Shown: positions 8,844 through 15,980 of the stretch, one piece after another | Layout: every line of letters begins with the position of its first letter | Position numbering within the stretch: position 1 is the stretch's first letter | Assembly (NCBI RefSeq): GCF_003391135.1 | Contig: NZ_CP031455.1 | Location: 8,745,794 to 8,809,793 of the forward strand | Origin: Streptoverticillium olivoreticuli subsp. olivoreticuli | GTDB lineage: Bacteria; Actinomycetota; Actinomycetes; Streptomycetales; Streptomycetaceae | Direction of reading: 5' to 3' | Length of the DNA stretch: 64,000 nucleotides | Notes under the pieces: model-generated | Told to the model about the DNA's origin: nothing | The model's input: the letters and a program-made list of their open reading frames with translations, nothing else | Database searches by the model: none | Program-made: the position numbers and the translations under genes

Positions 8844-9821
8844 TTGTCAACGAATGAATTCGCCGACAGTGTCATCTTGATCACCGGAGGGACGGGGTCC
8901 CTGGGGAAAAAGTTTATCGAGCATGCGCTGGCAAAGCTGGGGCCGCGTTCGGTTATCGTATATTCCCGCGATGAGCTCAAGCAGTTCGAGCTGCGAGAAC
9001 ACTTCGGCCGGGATCCGCGGCTGAGGTGGATGATCGGAGACATCCGGGACCGTGAGCGGCTGTGCAAGGCCATGCACGGTGTCGACTTCGTGGTCCACGC
9101 CGCAGCGCTCAAGCAGGTCGACACGGCCGAGGTGAATGCGTACGAATACGTGCGCACCAACGTGACCGGTTCGCAGAATGTGATCGACGCAGCCGTTGGT
9201 GCTGGGGTTCGCAAGGTGGTCGCCCTGTCCACGGACAAGGCGTCCAGTCCGGTCAATCTCTACGGTGCCAGCAAGCTGTGTGCGGACAAGCTGTTCACCT
9301 CGGCCAATCTGGATTCGCGCAACCAGGCGACCAAATTCAGCGTGGTGCGTTACGGTAATGTGCTGGGCAGCCGGGGTTCAGTGATCCCGTTCTTCCGCAG
9401 GCTGGCAGCCGAGGAAAAGTCGCTGCCGATCACTGACAAGCGGATGACCAGGTTCTGGATTACGCTTGACCAGGCAGTGGAATTCATTGTCAGCTCGTTC
9501 AGCTCTATGCAGGGTTCCGAGCTCTTCGTCCCGAGAATCCCAAGCATGCGAGTCGTCGACCTGGTAGAGGCCATTGCGCCGGGAGCAGCCACTCATGAGG
9601 TGGGCCTGCGGCCGGGGGAAAAGCTCCACGAGGAGATGATTTCCACGGTCGACGCTGTCCGGACGTTCAAACGCGGCGACCGTTACATCATGCTGCCGCA
9701 GTCCGGCCTGCTCGACGGAGATATGCCGACGGACGGCCGCCTGCCGGACGGGTTCAATTACCAGTCCGACACCAACGACCAGTGGCTGTCGGTGGCAGAT
9801 ATCCAAGAACTCATCGCCTGA
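8844..9821 (+). CDS. PseB-like NDP-sugar 4,6-dehydratase (extended SDR)
   Basis: A 325-residue extended short-chain dehydrogenase of the PseB/FlaA1/CapD group. The Rossmann loop is GGTGSLG (residues 15-21), followed by YSRDELKQFELRE, typical of this group. The catalytic set STDKA (129-133) and Tyr140-x3-Lys144 is complete, and RYGNVLGSRGSV follows. Known members remove water from UDP-GlcNAc to give a UDP-4-keto-6-deoxy-HexNAc, with C5 inversion in PseB. Here the probable start is TTG at 8844, because GAGGTAAAA lies just upstream and no ATG or GTG fits better. The gene is followed by a 66-base gap and then the helical protein. The C-terminus is slightly shorter than PseB but keeps the substrate-binding PGEKLHEEM motif. 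Confidence 0.85.
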   Translation: MSTNEFADSVILITGGTGSLGKKFIEHALAKLGPRSVIVYSRDELKQFELREHFGRDPRLRWMIGDIRDRERLCKAMHGVDFVVHAAALKQVDTAEVNAYEYVRTNVTGSQNVIDAAVGAGVRKVVALSTDKASSPVNLYGASKLCADKLFTSANLDSRNQATKFSVVRYGNVLGSRGSVIPFFRRLAAEEKSLPITDKRMTRFWITLDQAVEFIVSSFSSMQGSELFVPRIPSMRVVDLVEAIAPGAATHEVGLRPGEKLHEEMISTVDAVRTFKRGDRYIMLPQSGLLDGDMPTDGRLPDGFNYQSDTNDQWLSVADIQELIA

Positions 9822-9887
9822 CGCCCGCAACGGCGAATTTGAGCACTCATTTCGTACATCTTTTTCCGGACAAGGAGATCCGTTCAG

Positions 9888-10922
9888 TTGACTTGCGAAG
9901 AGATCGACATGAATCAGCGCATTGAAATCTACAAGGCAGCCTCCTCGCGGGCAGCTGACCGGCTGGCGCAGAGCCAGCGCCCCGACGGCTCGCTGCCGTC
10001 ATCCCGCGAGGTGATCGAGTCCTCCTACAAGGGAATCTGGGCACTGCAGTGCGCCGGTAAGACAACCGAAGCTGCGCGGCTTGCGACCTACGTGCGCTCA
10101 CATCTCGCCGCTGACGGCGATGTGCCCTCGCCCCGTCAGGAACCTTACTTCCTCGACATCCACTACCTGTACGCCAACGGCTACCTGGCTATCGGGACGC
10201 ACCTGCTCGGCCAGTTCGACCTGTCCGAACGATTCATGTCCTTCATCGCCACCATGCAGAACCCGGCCCATGGCGGGTTCCGCTCGGTGGGCCCGCGGGC
10301 CAGCGACGGGCACTGCGACACCGTCTCGACCAGCATCAGCGGGCTCGCCGCGCTGTTCCACGGGAAGCAGGACGTAGCCCTGGCCGCGGCCGATTTCATT
10401 GCTGACCTGTGGAATTGCCAGCCCGGCCGCACATCGGTGTTCTACACCTCGGCTACCGCCGAGGGCGAACTGCTGACCACATACGATGCCCACCACCTGA
10501 ACGTCCAGAAGCCAGGACAGGACTGGTGGTTCCTGGGAGCCCCGGCCGTGTTCCTGACTGCGCTCTACGAGAAGACCGGCGATACCAGGCACCTCGCACT
10601 GGCGCACGACCTGATGACCTACATGGTGCAGTCGTGCAACCCGGATGCACTCCTGCACCCGTCATGCGGCAAGGTAGGACTGAGCGCCGCAATGCTGTTC
10701 CGCCTCACGGGCGAGTGCCACTACGCGGAACTCGCTGTCCAGATCGCCGATCTGATTGTGCACAACCAGGACCCCCAGGGCGTATGGACGCGGGACAAGT
10801 GGTTCCACGGCACCGACTGGGACAGCACGACCGACCTGATCTGGTACGACCTGGATATGTCGCTCGAGTACGTGCTGTGGCTCGACCTCATCGCCCGCGA
10901 GCTGGCCAGCGCGGGTGCGTGA
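9888..10922 (+). CDS. Predicted alpha/alpha-barrel protein in the sugar cluster, function unassigned
   Basis: A 344-residue soluble protein with no signal peptide. It is rich in paired helices and carries repeated short motifs of the kind seen in alpha/alpha-toroid enzymes such as glycosidases and terpene cyclases. Examples are RPDGSLPSSREVIESSYKG near the N-terminus, DIHYLYANGYLA, GGFRSVGPRASDGHCDTVST and DPQGVWTRDKWFHGTDWDST near the C-terminus. Acidic and aromatic clusters suggest an active-site pocket. I cannot name the family. The TTG at 9888 is favoured because AAGGAG sits about 10 bases upstream; an ATG at 9909 is the alternative. The stop TGA overlaps a possible GTG start of the next gene, so it is part of the operon. 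It could be an isomerase, an epimerase or a hydrolase acting on the sugar intermediate. Confidence 0.7.
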   Translation: MTCEEIDMNQRIEIYKAASSRAADRLAQSQRPDGSLPSSREVIESSYKGIWALQCAGKTTEAARLATYVRSHLAADGDVPSPRQEPYFLDIHYLYANGYLAIGTHLLGQFDLSERFMSFIATMQNPAHGGFRSVGPRASDGHCDTVSTSISGLAALFHGKQDVALAAADFIADLWNCQPGRTSVFYTSATAEGELLTTYDAHHLNVQKPGQDWWFLGAPAVFLTALYEKTGDTRHLALAHDLMTYMVQSCNPDALLHPSCGKVGLSAAMLFRLTGECHYAELAVQIADLIVHNQDPQGVWTRDKWFHGTDWDSTTDLIWYDLDMSLEYVLWLDLIARELASAGA

Positions 10923-10930
10923 CGGGCGCC

Positions 10931-11878
10931 ATGCGAGTTGTGGTGACCGGGGCAACCGGATACCTGGGTCTCAGCGTCGTCGCCGCGTTGTCGGCTGCCG
11001 GACATGAGATCGTGGCGCTCTCCAGGACCAGCCGATCCGACTGGCCGCCTGGTGTACACGGTCATACCGCGGACCTCGCCGACCACGAATCGACGGGCCG
11101 CGCGCTGCGCGGAGCAGACGCGGTGTGCCACCTGGCGGCACTGATGCGGGTCCGCTCACCCCTCGCTGTGGGCGACTACTACCGCACCAACGTCGCCGGC
11201 ACCGTACACCTGCTCGACGCGATGGTCGCAGAGCACGCCCGCACCGGTCACCCGATGCGCATGGTGTTCCTGTCCAGTGCCGCCGTCTACGGCACCGGAC
11301 AGGAACGGCCCCTGCAGGAAACCGATCCGGCAACGCCGACAGGGGTGTACGGCCGCACCAAGCTCGCCGCCGAGCACGCGGTCGACAGCTATGCCCGCAC
11401 CGGCGCGCTCGGCGCGGTCACCCTCAGGCTGTTCAACGCCGCCGGAGTCACCCCTGAAGGCAAGGCTCCCGGCAGCAACGCACTGATACCCCAGGTGCTG
11501 GACTGCGCAGCCTACGGCCGCACCCTGCGCGTCCACGGTGACGGCAACGCGATCCGGGACTTCGTCCACATCGCCGACGTCGTCGACGCAGTCAGCCTGG
11601 CACTGGACGCCGCAACGCCGGGCACGGCACAGACATACAACATCGGTGCCGTGCCGGCCAGCGTGAATGAAGTCATCGACACCGCACAACAGATCTCCGG
11701 CCGCAGCATCACCGTCGACCACCAGCCGGCCCACACCAACGAGGTGACCTGCTCGATCGCGGACGCACGGCAGGCCATCAAACATCTGGGATGGACCCCG
11801 AAACACTCCAGCCTCGAGGCCATGATCAGCGATCACTGGCAGCGAGTCCACGCTCAGCACGTTGCAGAGGGCGGATAA
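10931..11878 (+). CDS. GalE-like NAD-dependent sugar-nucleotide epimerase/dehydratase
   Basis: A 315-residue extended SDR: MRVVVTGATGYLGLSVVAAL at the N-terminus, HLAAL near residue 71, FLSSAAVYG with the catalytic Ser, YGRTK with the Tyr/Lys pair, RLFNAAG and RDFVHIADV. These are hallmarks of UDP-glucose/UDP-GlcNAc 4-epimerases and related 4,6-dehydratases. The start may be the ATG at 10931 or an in-frame GTG at 10919 that overlaps the previous stop. Its own stop (TAA, 11876-11878) shares its last base with the next ATG (TAATG), showing tight coupling with the PseG-like gene. Substrate and exact reaction cannot be fixed. The position between a PseB-like and a PseG-like enzyme suggests it adjusts C4 of the same nucleotide sugar. 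Confidence 0.8.
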   Translation: MRVVVTGATGYLGLSVVAALSAAGHEIVALSRTSRSDWPPGVHGHTADLADHESTGRALRGADAVCHLAALMRVRSPLAVGDYYRTNVAGTVHLLDAMVAEHARTGHPMRMVFLSSAAVYGTGQERPLQETDPATPTGVYGRTKLAAEHAVDSYARTGALGAVTLRLFNAAGVTPEGKAPGSNALIPQVLDCAAYGRTLRVHGDGNAIRDFVHIADVVDAVSLALDAATPGTAQTYNIGAVPASVNEVIDTAQQISGRSITVDHQPAHTNEVTCSIADARQAIKHLGWTPKHSSLEAMISDHWQRVHAQHVAEGG

Positions 11879-12912
11879 TGGCAGACAGCCAAGTACTGGC
11901 CCTGCGCGCCGACGCCACACCTGATATCGGCACAGGGCACATCATGCGCTGCATCGCCCTGGCACAGGAGGCGGCCGCACGCGGAATGCGTCCGGTCCTG
12001 CTCGGGACGTGCGAGGTGCCCTGGCTGACAGAAGTCCTGGCCGCCACGCCAGTCACAGTGATGGACGCGCCGGACACCGCCGAAGGCCTCCGTATGTGCC
12101 TGAGGACGCTGGCACCCGCGGCTGTCGTGGTCGACGCCTACCACATACCCACGGCGCACTATCGCGCGGCTGCGACGGCCGCCCCGGTCATCGCAGCCTA
12201 CGACGGCGAGATACGACACGCCTGCGCCGATGTGCTCTACGACCAGAACATTGGCGCCGACCGCTCCAATCCGCCCCCCACCAACGGCGGGCTGCTGCTG
12301 CGCGGACCCGCCTTCGCCGTCATCCGCGACAACATCCGGGCACTACGCCCCGCCGACCCGGTGCAACAGGTACTGAGCCGAGCGGCAACACCAACACCAC
12401 GTGTGCTGCTGGTTCTCGGCGGCACCGACGTCCGCCGCGCCGCGCGGAAACTCACAAAAGCATTGCTGCAGATCCCGGCCCTGCACCTGACTGTGGTGAC
12501 CGAAGACAGCGCTGGTGTGCGCGCTCTGCCAGTTGCCCCGGGGCAGCAGCTGGACGTCATCGCCCCCACACCCGTACTGCCGCAGACGATGGCAGGAATG
12601 GACCTGGTGATCAGCGCGGCCGGGACCACCACGATCGAGCTGTGCTGCCTGGGCGTGCCTGCAGCGCTGATCCAGGTCGTCGACAACCAGAAGCCGGTCT
12701 ACGAAGGGGCGGTTTCCCACCGGTGCGCCGAAGGCCTCGGTTCCATCAGCGAAGTGCTCGCACACCCGGCCACCATGGCGCAGCACGTGCGTGATCTGCT
12801 CGCCCAGCCCGCCAGACGCGCGGAACTCGCCCAGCGTGCCTGGCAGATGGTCGACGGCCTCGGAAGACAGCGGATTCTCGAAACCGTGACAGGTGCCGCA
12901 GCAGCCAGGTAA
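11878..12912 (+). CDS. PseG-like nucleotide-sugar hydrolase (GT-B fold)
   Basis: A 344-residue protein that reads like PseG, the enzyme that removes UDP from UDP-2,4-diacetamido-trideoxy-altropyranose in pseudaminic acid synthesis. The N-terminus is LRADATPDIGTGHIMRCIAL, with the family's GTGH and catalytic His21. YDQNIGAD and the C-terminal GT-B half with VLGGTD, SAAGTTTIELCCLGVPA and VVDNQKP are also typical. In PseG the order GTTxxE-LxxLGxP contacts the nucleotide. The start codon overlaps the upstream stop. PseC, PseH, PseI and PseF homologues are not in the window, so either the pathway ends at a free sugar, or the missing steps lie elsewhere, or this enzyme acts on a different nucleotide sugar. 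Confidence 0.8.
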   Translation: MADSQVLALRADATPDIGTGHIMRCIALAQEAAARGMRPVLLGTCEVPWLTEVLAATPVTVMDAPDTAEGLRMCLRTLAPAAVVVDAYHIPTAHYRAAATAAPVIAAYDGEIRHACADVLYDQNIGADRSNPPPTNGGLLLRGPAFAVIRDNIRALRPADPVQQVLSRAATPTPRVLLVLGGTDVRRAARKLTKALLQIPALHLTVVTEDSAGVRALPVAPGQQLDVIAPTPVLPQTMAGMDLVISAAGTTTIELCCLGVPAALIQVVDNQKPVYEGAVSHRCAEGLGSISEVLAHPATMAQHVRDLLAQPARRAELAQRAWQMVDGLGRQRILETVTGAAAAR

Positions 12913-13068
12913 CGAACCTGTTCCAAGGCGGAGCCCGTGTGGCATCCCCCCGAGCCCTCGCAACACCCCGGCTCGCCAACACTCCCCGCCACAAACAGAG
13001 GCCCACCCCAAAGTGCCCTTGCCGTCGCACCCAGCCGACAGCTTCACACCAAAGGAGAGTACATTTCA

Positions 13069-13488
13069 GTGACCACCCCTTCCCACCCCTCCACCGGACC
13101 GGCTACGCCCAGGACGCCGCTCACCGATCCGACGATGATCGGCCATCGTTTCAACGAGCTCTGCAACGCCGGCGCACTCAACGAACTGGTCGCCCTGTAC
13201 GAGCCCGACGCCGTCATCGTCGATGAGTCCGGCCAGATACACCGCGGCACCCTCGAAATCCGCGCCTTCTTCTCCGAGATGCTGGAGATGCAGCCGACCG
13301 TGCAAACCCTTGCCGCCCAGGTCATCGTGAACGCAGACCTCGCCCAGAGCAGCACCCACTGGCAGTGCGACACCACAGCACCTGACGGCACCCCCATCCG
13401 CATGGAAGCGCAAGCCTCGGAACTGTTCCGCAGGCAACCCGACGGAACATGGCGTGTACTGATCGACAACCCCTGGGGCGCACGATAG
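13069..13488 (+). CDS. NTF2/SnoaL-like protein
   Basis: A 139-residue protein of the nuclear-transport-factor-2 fold: an N-terminal helix pair (RFNELCNAGALNELVALYEPDAVIVDESGQ), then the beta sheet (RGTLEIRAFFSEML, STHWQCDTTAPDG) and a DGTWRVLIDNPWG end, typical of DUF4440/SnoaL-like members. These small proteins often act as ketosteroid-isomerase-like catalysts or cyclases in secondary metabolism. The start is GTG at 13069, with AAAGGAG 11 bases upstream; the first 15 or so residues are a Ser/Thr/Pro tail. It follows the PseG-like gene after a 156-base gap and precedes the amidase, so it is probably in the same transcription unit. Confidence 0.7.
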   Translation: MTTPSHPSTGPATPRTPLTDPTMIGHRFNELCNAGALNELVALYEPDAVIVDESGQIHRGTLEIRAFFSEMLEMQPTVQTLAAQVIVNADLAQSSTHWQCDTTAPDGTPIRMEAQASELFRRQPDGTWRVLIDNPWGAR

Positions 13489-13520
13489 CCCCGCTCATCC
13501 GCCCCCGGAGACCCCCGGCT

Positions 13521-13538
13521 GTCCGGCACCTTCCGGAC
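13521..13538 (+). terminator. Possible weak hairpin between the NTF2-like and amidase genes
   Basis: GTCCGG and CCGGAC flank a six-base loop 33 bases after the NTF2-like stop. The stem is short and there is no T tract, so it may be only an attenuating or processing structure. Confidence 0.25.
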
Positions 13539-13573
13539 GGACAAGTGACACGTATTCCCCCTCACTACGCCAC

Positions 13574-15076
13574 ATGACCAGCCACCTGTCCCTACCCCGA
13601 CGCGGAATGAGCACGCGACAAATGAACAACGACATCTGCTGGACCTCTGCCAGCGACCTCGCGGAGGCGATCCGCAACGGCGACCTGTCTGCCACCGAAG
13701 TGGCCAGCGCCATGGTGGCGCGGATCGAAGACGTGAACCCGGCCGTCAACGCGTTCGTGAGTTTCGATCCCGAGCAGGTCCTTGCCGACGCGCGCGCTCT
13801 CGACAAGCGGCAGGCAGACGGAGAGGAGCTCGGTCCGCTGCACGGTGTTCCGTACTCCATCAAGGAACTCACCGCGATGAAAGACCTGCCTCTCACGCTC
13901 GGCCTGGCCCCCCTGAAGGGAAACCTTGGGGCACGAGACGCGGCGTTCGTCACGCGGATGCGGGGGGCTGGCGGGCTGTTTCTCGGCAAGACCAACGCAC
14001 CCGAGTGTGCCTACTACGGCGGGACCGACGGCCACCTCTACGGCCCGACGCACAATCCGTGGAAACACGGGTACAGCGCGGGCGGGTCCAGCGGCGGCGC
14101 GGCGGCAGCCGTCGCCGCAGGTATGGGTCCGCTCGCGGAAGGCAGCGACGGCGCGGGCTCGGTCCGCATCCCGGCAGCCCTGTGCGGTGTCGTAGGAATG
14201 AAACCCTCGATGGGCCGCGTTCCGCAGTCCATGCTGCCGGGCCGCTTCTACACCTGGGCCCACCACGGCCCCATCACACGGACCGTGCGCGACGCCGCAC
14301 TGATGATGAACGTGGTCGCGGGACCCGACACGGAAGACCCGCTGAGCCTGCCTGCCGACGGTACCGACTACCTGACGGAAATCGGCAAGGACCTCAAGGG
14401 CTGGCGGGTCGCCTGGTCCCCGGACCTCGGGCTCGGCTACATCGACCCCGAGGTCGAGCGAATCTGCCGGGATGCAGCGGGCGCATTCGAGCAACTCGGC
14501 GCCACCGTCACGGAGGCGACCCCAGCGTGGGGGAACCCCGAAGAAGCGATGTGGCACGGCGTCTGGCTCCACGGGTACGCGTCCGTGTACGACATGCTCG
14601 ACTGGGAGTCGATGCAGGGCCAGGTCGACGACAACCTGATCGCGCTGATGAAGGAAGCCAAGACACTGACCGCCATCGACATAGGCCGGGCAGATGTTCT
14701 CCGCGGCGCAACATGGGACGCATTCGCAGGATTCATGCACGAATACGACATCCTCGTTTCCCCCACCCTGTCGTCGGCCACGTTCCCCTTGGAACAGTTC
14801 GCACCCGACTGGCTGGCCGGTGAGCCACTGCGACGCCAGCTGTTGGGCTGGCTGCTCACCTACCCTTTCAACATGACCGGGACACCAGCGATCACCGTGC
14901 CCGCCGGATTCACCGCAGACGGCCGCCCCGTCGGCCTCCAGATCGCCGGACGGCTACACGCCGACGCCTCGGTACTGCGTGCAGCAGCGAACTTCGAATC
15001 GGTACGTCCCTGGGCGGCTCGTCGACCGGAAAACCATCCCGAAGCTACGCGAGACGAGAACGCTCAGAACGTCTAG
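13574..15076 (+). CDS. Amidase-signature hydrolase
   Basis: A 500-residue amidase of the GatA/fatty-acid-amide-hydrolase family, with the complete Ser-cisSer-Lys triad. Lys97 is in PYSIKELT, the GGSSGG loop at 170-175 holds the bridging Ser, and the nucleophile Ser196 lies in EGSDGAGSVRIPAA. GTPAITVPAGF and GRPVGLQIAGRLHAD at the C-terminus complete the family pattern. It hydrolyses or transfers an amide bond, and being soluble is probably cytosolic. Alternative starts are the ATGs at 13607 and 13622, and the latter gives a length closer to the family. As the last gene of the cluster it could release or transfer an amide group of the product, or be a detoxifying enzyme. The tail after residue 480 is unusually charged but in frame. 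Confidence 0.8.
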   Translation: MTSHLSLPRRGMSTRQMNNDICWTSASDLAEAIRNGDLSATEVASAMVARIEDVNPAVNAFVSFDPEQVLADARALDKRQADGEELGPLHGVPYSIKELTAMKDLPLTLGLAPLKGNLGARDAAFVTRMRGAGGLFLGKTNAPECAYYGGTDGHLYGPTHNPWKHGYSAGGSSGGAAAAVAAGMGPLAEGSDGAGSVRIPAALCGVVGMKPSMGRVPQSMLPGRFYTWAHHGPITRTVRDAALMMNVVAGPDTEDPLSLPADGTDYLTEIGKDLKGWRVAWSPDLGLGYIDPEVERICRDAAGAFEQLGATVTEATPAWGNPEEAMWHGVWLHGYASVYDMLDWESMQGQVDDNLIALMKEAKTLTAIDIGRADVLRGATWDAFAGFMHEYDILVSPTLSSATFPLEQFAPDWLAGEPLRRQLLGWLLTYPFNMTGTPAITVPAGFTADGRPVGLQIAGRLHADASVLRAAANFESVRPWAARRPENHPEATRDENAQNV

Positions 15077-15179
15077 CCACGGCGGCGTCAACTGCCTTCA
15101 CGACACCGGCCTGAACCTGCTTGGTTTTTCAGAGCAGAGCAATCAGCAGTCCGGGCTCGCCACCGGTCAGGCTCAGGCT

Positions 15180-15645
15180 CCAGGTCACCTCCTCGCCGCC
15201 GGCGAGGGGAGTCAACGAGATGTCTGACGATTGAACTCCCGGCCAGAGAGCCCTGTTGGTCGCCCACCCCGACGGTACTTCGTTGTGGTTTTCCCGCGCA
15301 CTGCCGGGACGGACGCACGATCTGACCGCCGCCCGCGTGCACGGGATCGTCCAGACATGTCCGACCAGGGGGATCCTGGCCGACCGGGCATACCAGGGCG
15401 CTGGCGCGACCGTCCGCACCTGCTACGGACACCGTGAACTCCCCGAGCACTGCAAGAGGTTCAACCGTGTCCATGCCCGCCTCCGGGCACCCGGCGAATG
15501 CGCCTTCGCCCGGCTGAAGACCTGGCGCGCCCTCCGCCGGATGCTCCACCAACCGGATCGGAACCATCACCCAAGCTGTCCACACCCTCCGCACCTGCGA
15601 AAACGGAGGATGAGAGAGATTCGGTCAGGAAAGTCCCAGGCTTGA
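15180..15645 (+). pseudogene. IS5-family transposase C-terminal remnant
   Basis: The second half of an IS5-group transposase: VAHPDGTSLWFSRALPGRTHDLTAARVHGIV, then ILADRAYQGAGATVRT (second Asp), and RAPGECAFARLKTWRALRR (Glu motif). It lacks the N-terminal half, and the final residues are out of frame. It begins about 100 bases after the amidase and shows that the cluster's right edge is bounded by IS debris. A closely related copy lies on the minus strand at 17.7-18.4 kb. Confidence 0.7.
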
Positions 15646-15680
15646 CTGAGGGACCGTAAGAGCCGTAAATGGTGTCCTGT

Positions 15681-15935
15681 AAGGGCTCGTAACGGGATCT
15701 TGTTGAGTTTGGATGGTCAGCCGTGACGTCAGGGGCGCCTCGGCAGTTTGTGACGGCGTGAGCAAGCGGCCGCGGATCGTGGACGATAAACTCTGGGCAG
15801 TGATCGAGCCGTTGCTCCACTATGGCCCGAGCGGGCTCCGGGTCCGCGGCCGGTGTCCGACAGACTGTGCCTGGAGGGCATCGTCTGCTGGAGACGCCTC
15901 AACAAGTACAGACCACGATCCTGTTACGAGCTCTT
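15681..15935 (+). repeat. Short inverted-repeat-flanked IS5 derivative (MITE-like)
   Basis: GGGCTCGTAACGGGATCTTG at 15683-15702 is matched in inverted orientation by CACGATCCTGTTACGAGCTC at 15914-15933, agreeing at 17 of 20 positions, with AAG/CTT extending the repeat outward. The pair encloses about 250 bases containing only the first part of an IS5 transposase gene. This looks like an internally deleted insertion sequence that kept both ends. Confidence 0.55.
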
Positions 15936-15937
15936 AG
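15758..15937 (+). pseudogene. IS5-family transposase N-terminal fragment
   Basis: From a GTG at 15758 the frame reads MSKRPRIVDDKLWAVIEPLL, the standard DUF4096 opening of IS5-group transposases. A frame break after about 22 residues follows (PDRLCLEGIVC is found in another frame), and the frame then ends. Both terminal repeats of the element lie close on either side. Confidence 0.6.
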
Positions 15938-15980
15938 CTAAGCGGTATTTCCCACCAACCTGCCGGGAGTATGAGAAACC

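Noticed and set aside
10409..11878. A 489-codon frame covering the epimerase and 520 upstream bases
   Set aside because: The first 170 codons are out of phase with the well-supported helical protein gene and are Arg/Pro-rich; the epimerase starts at 10919 or 10931.
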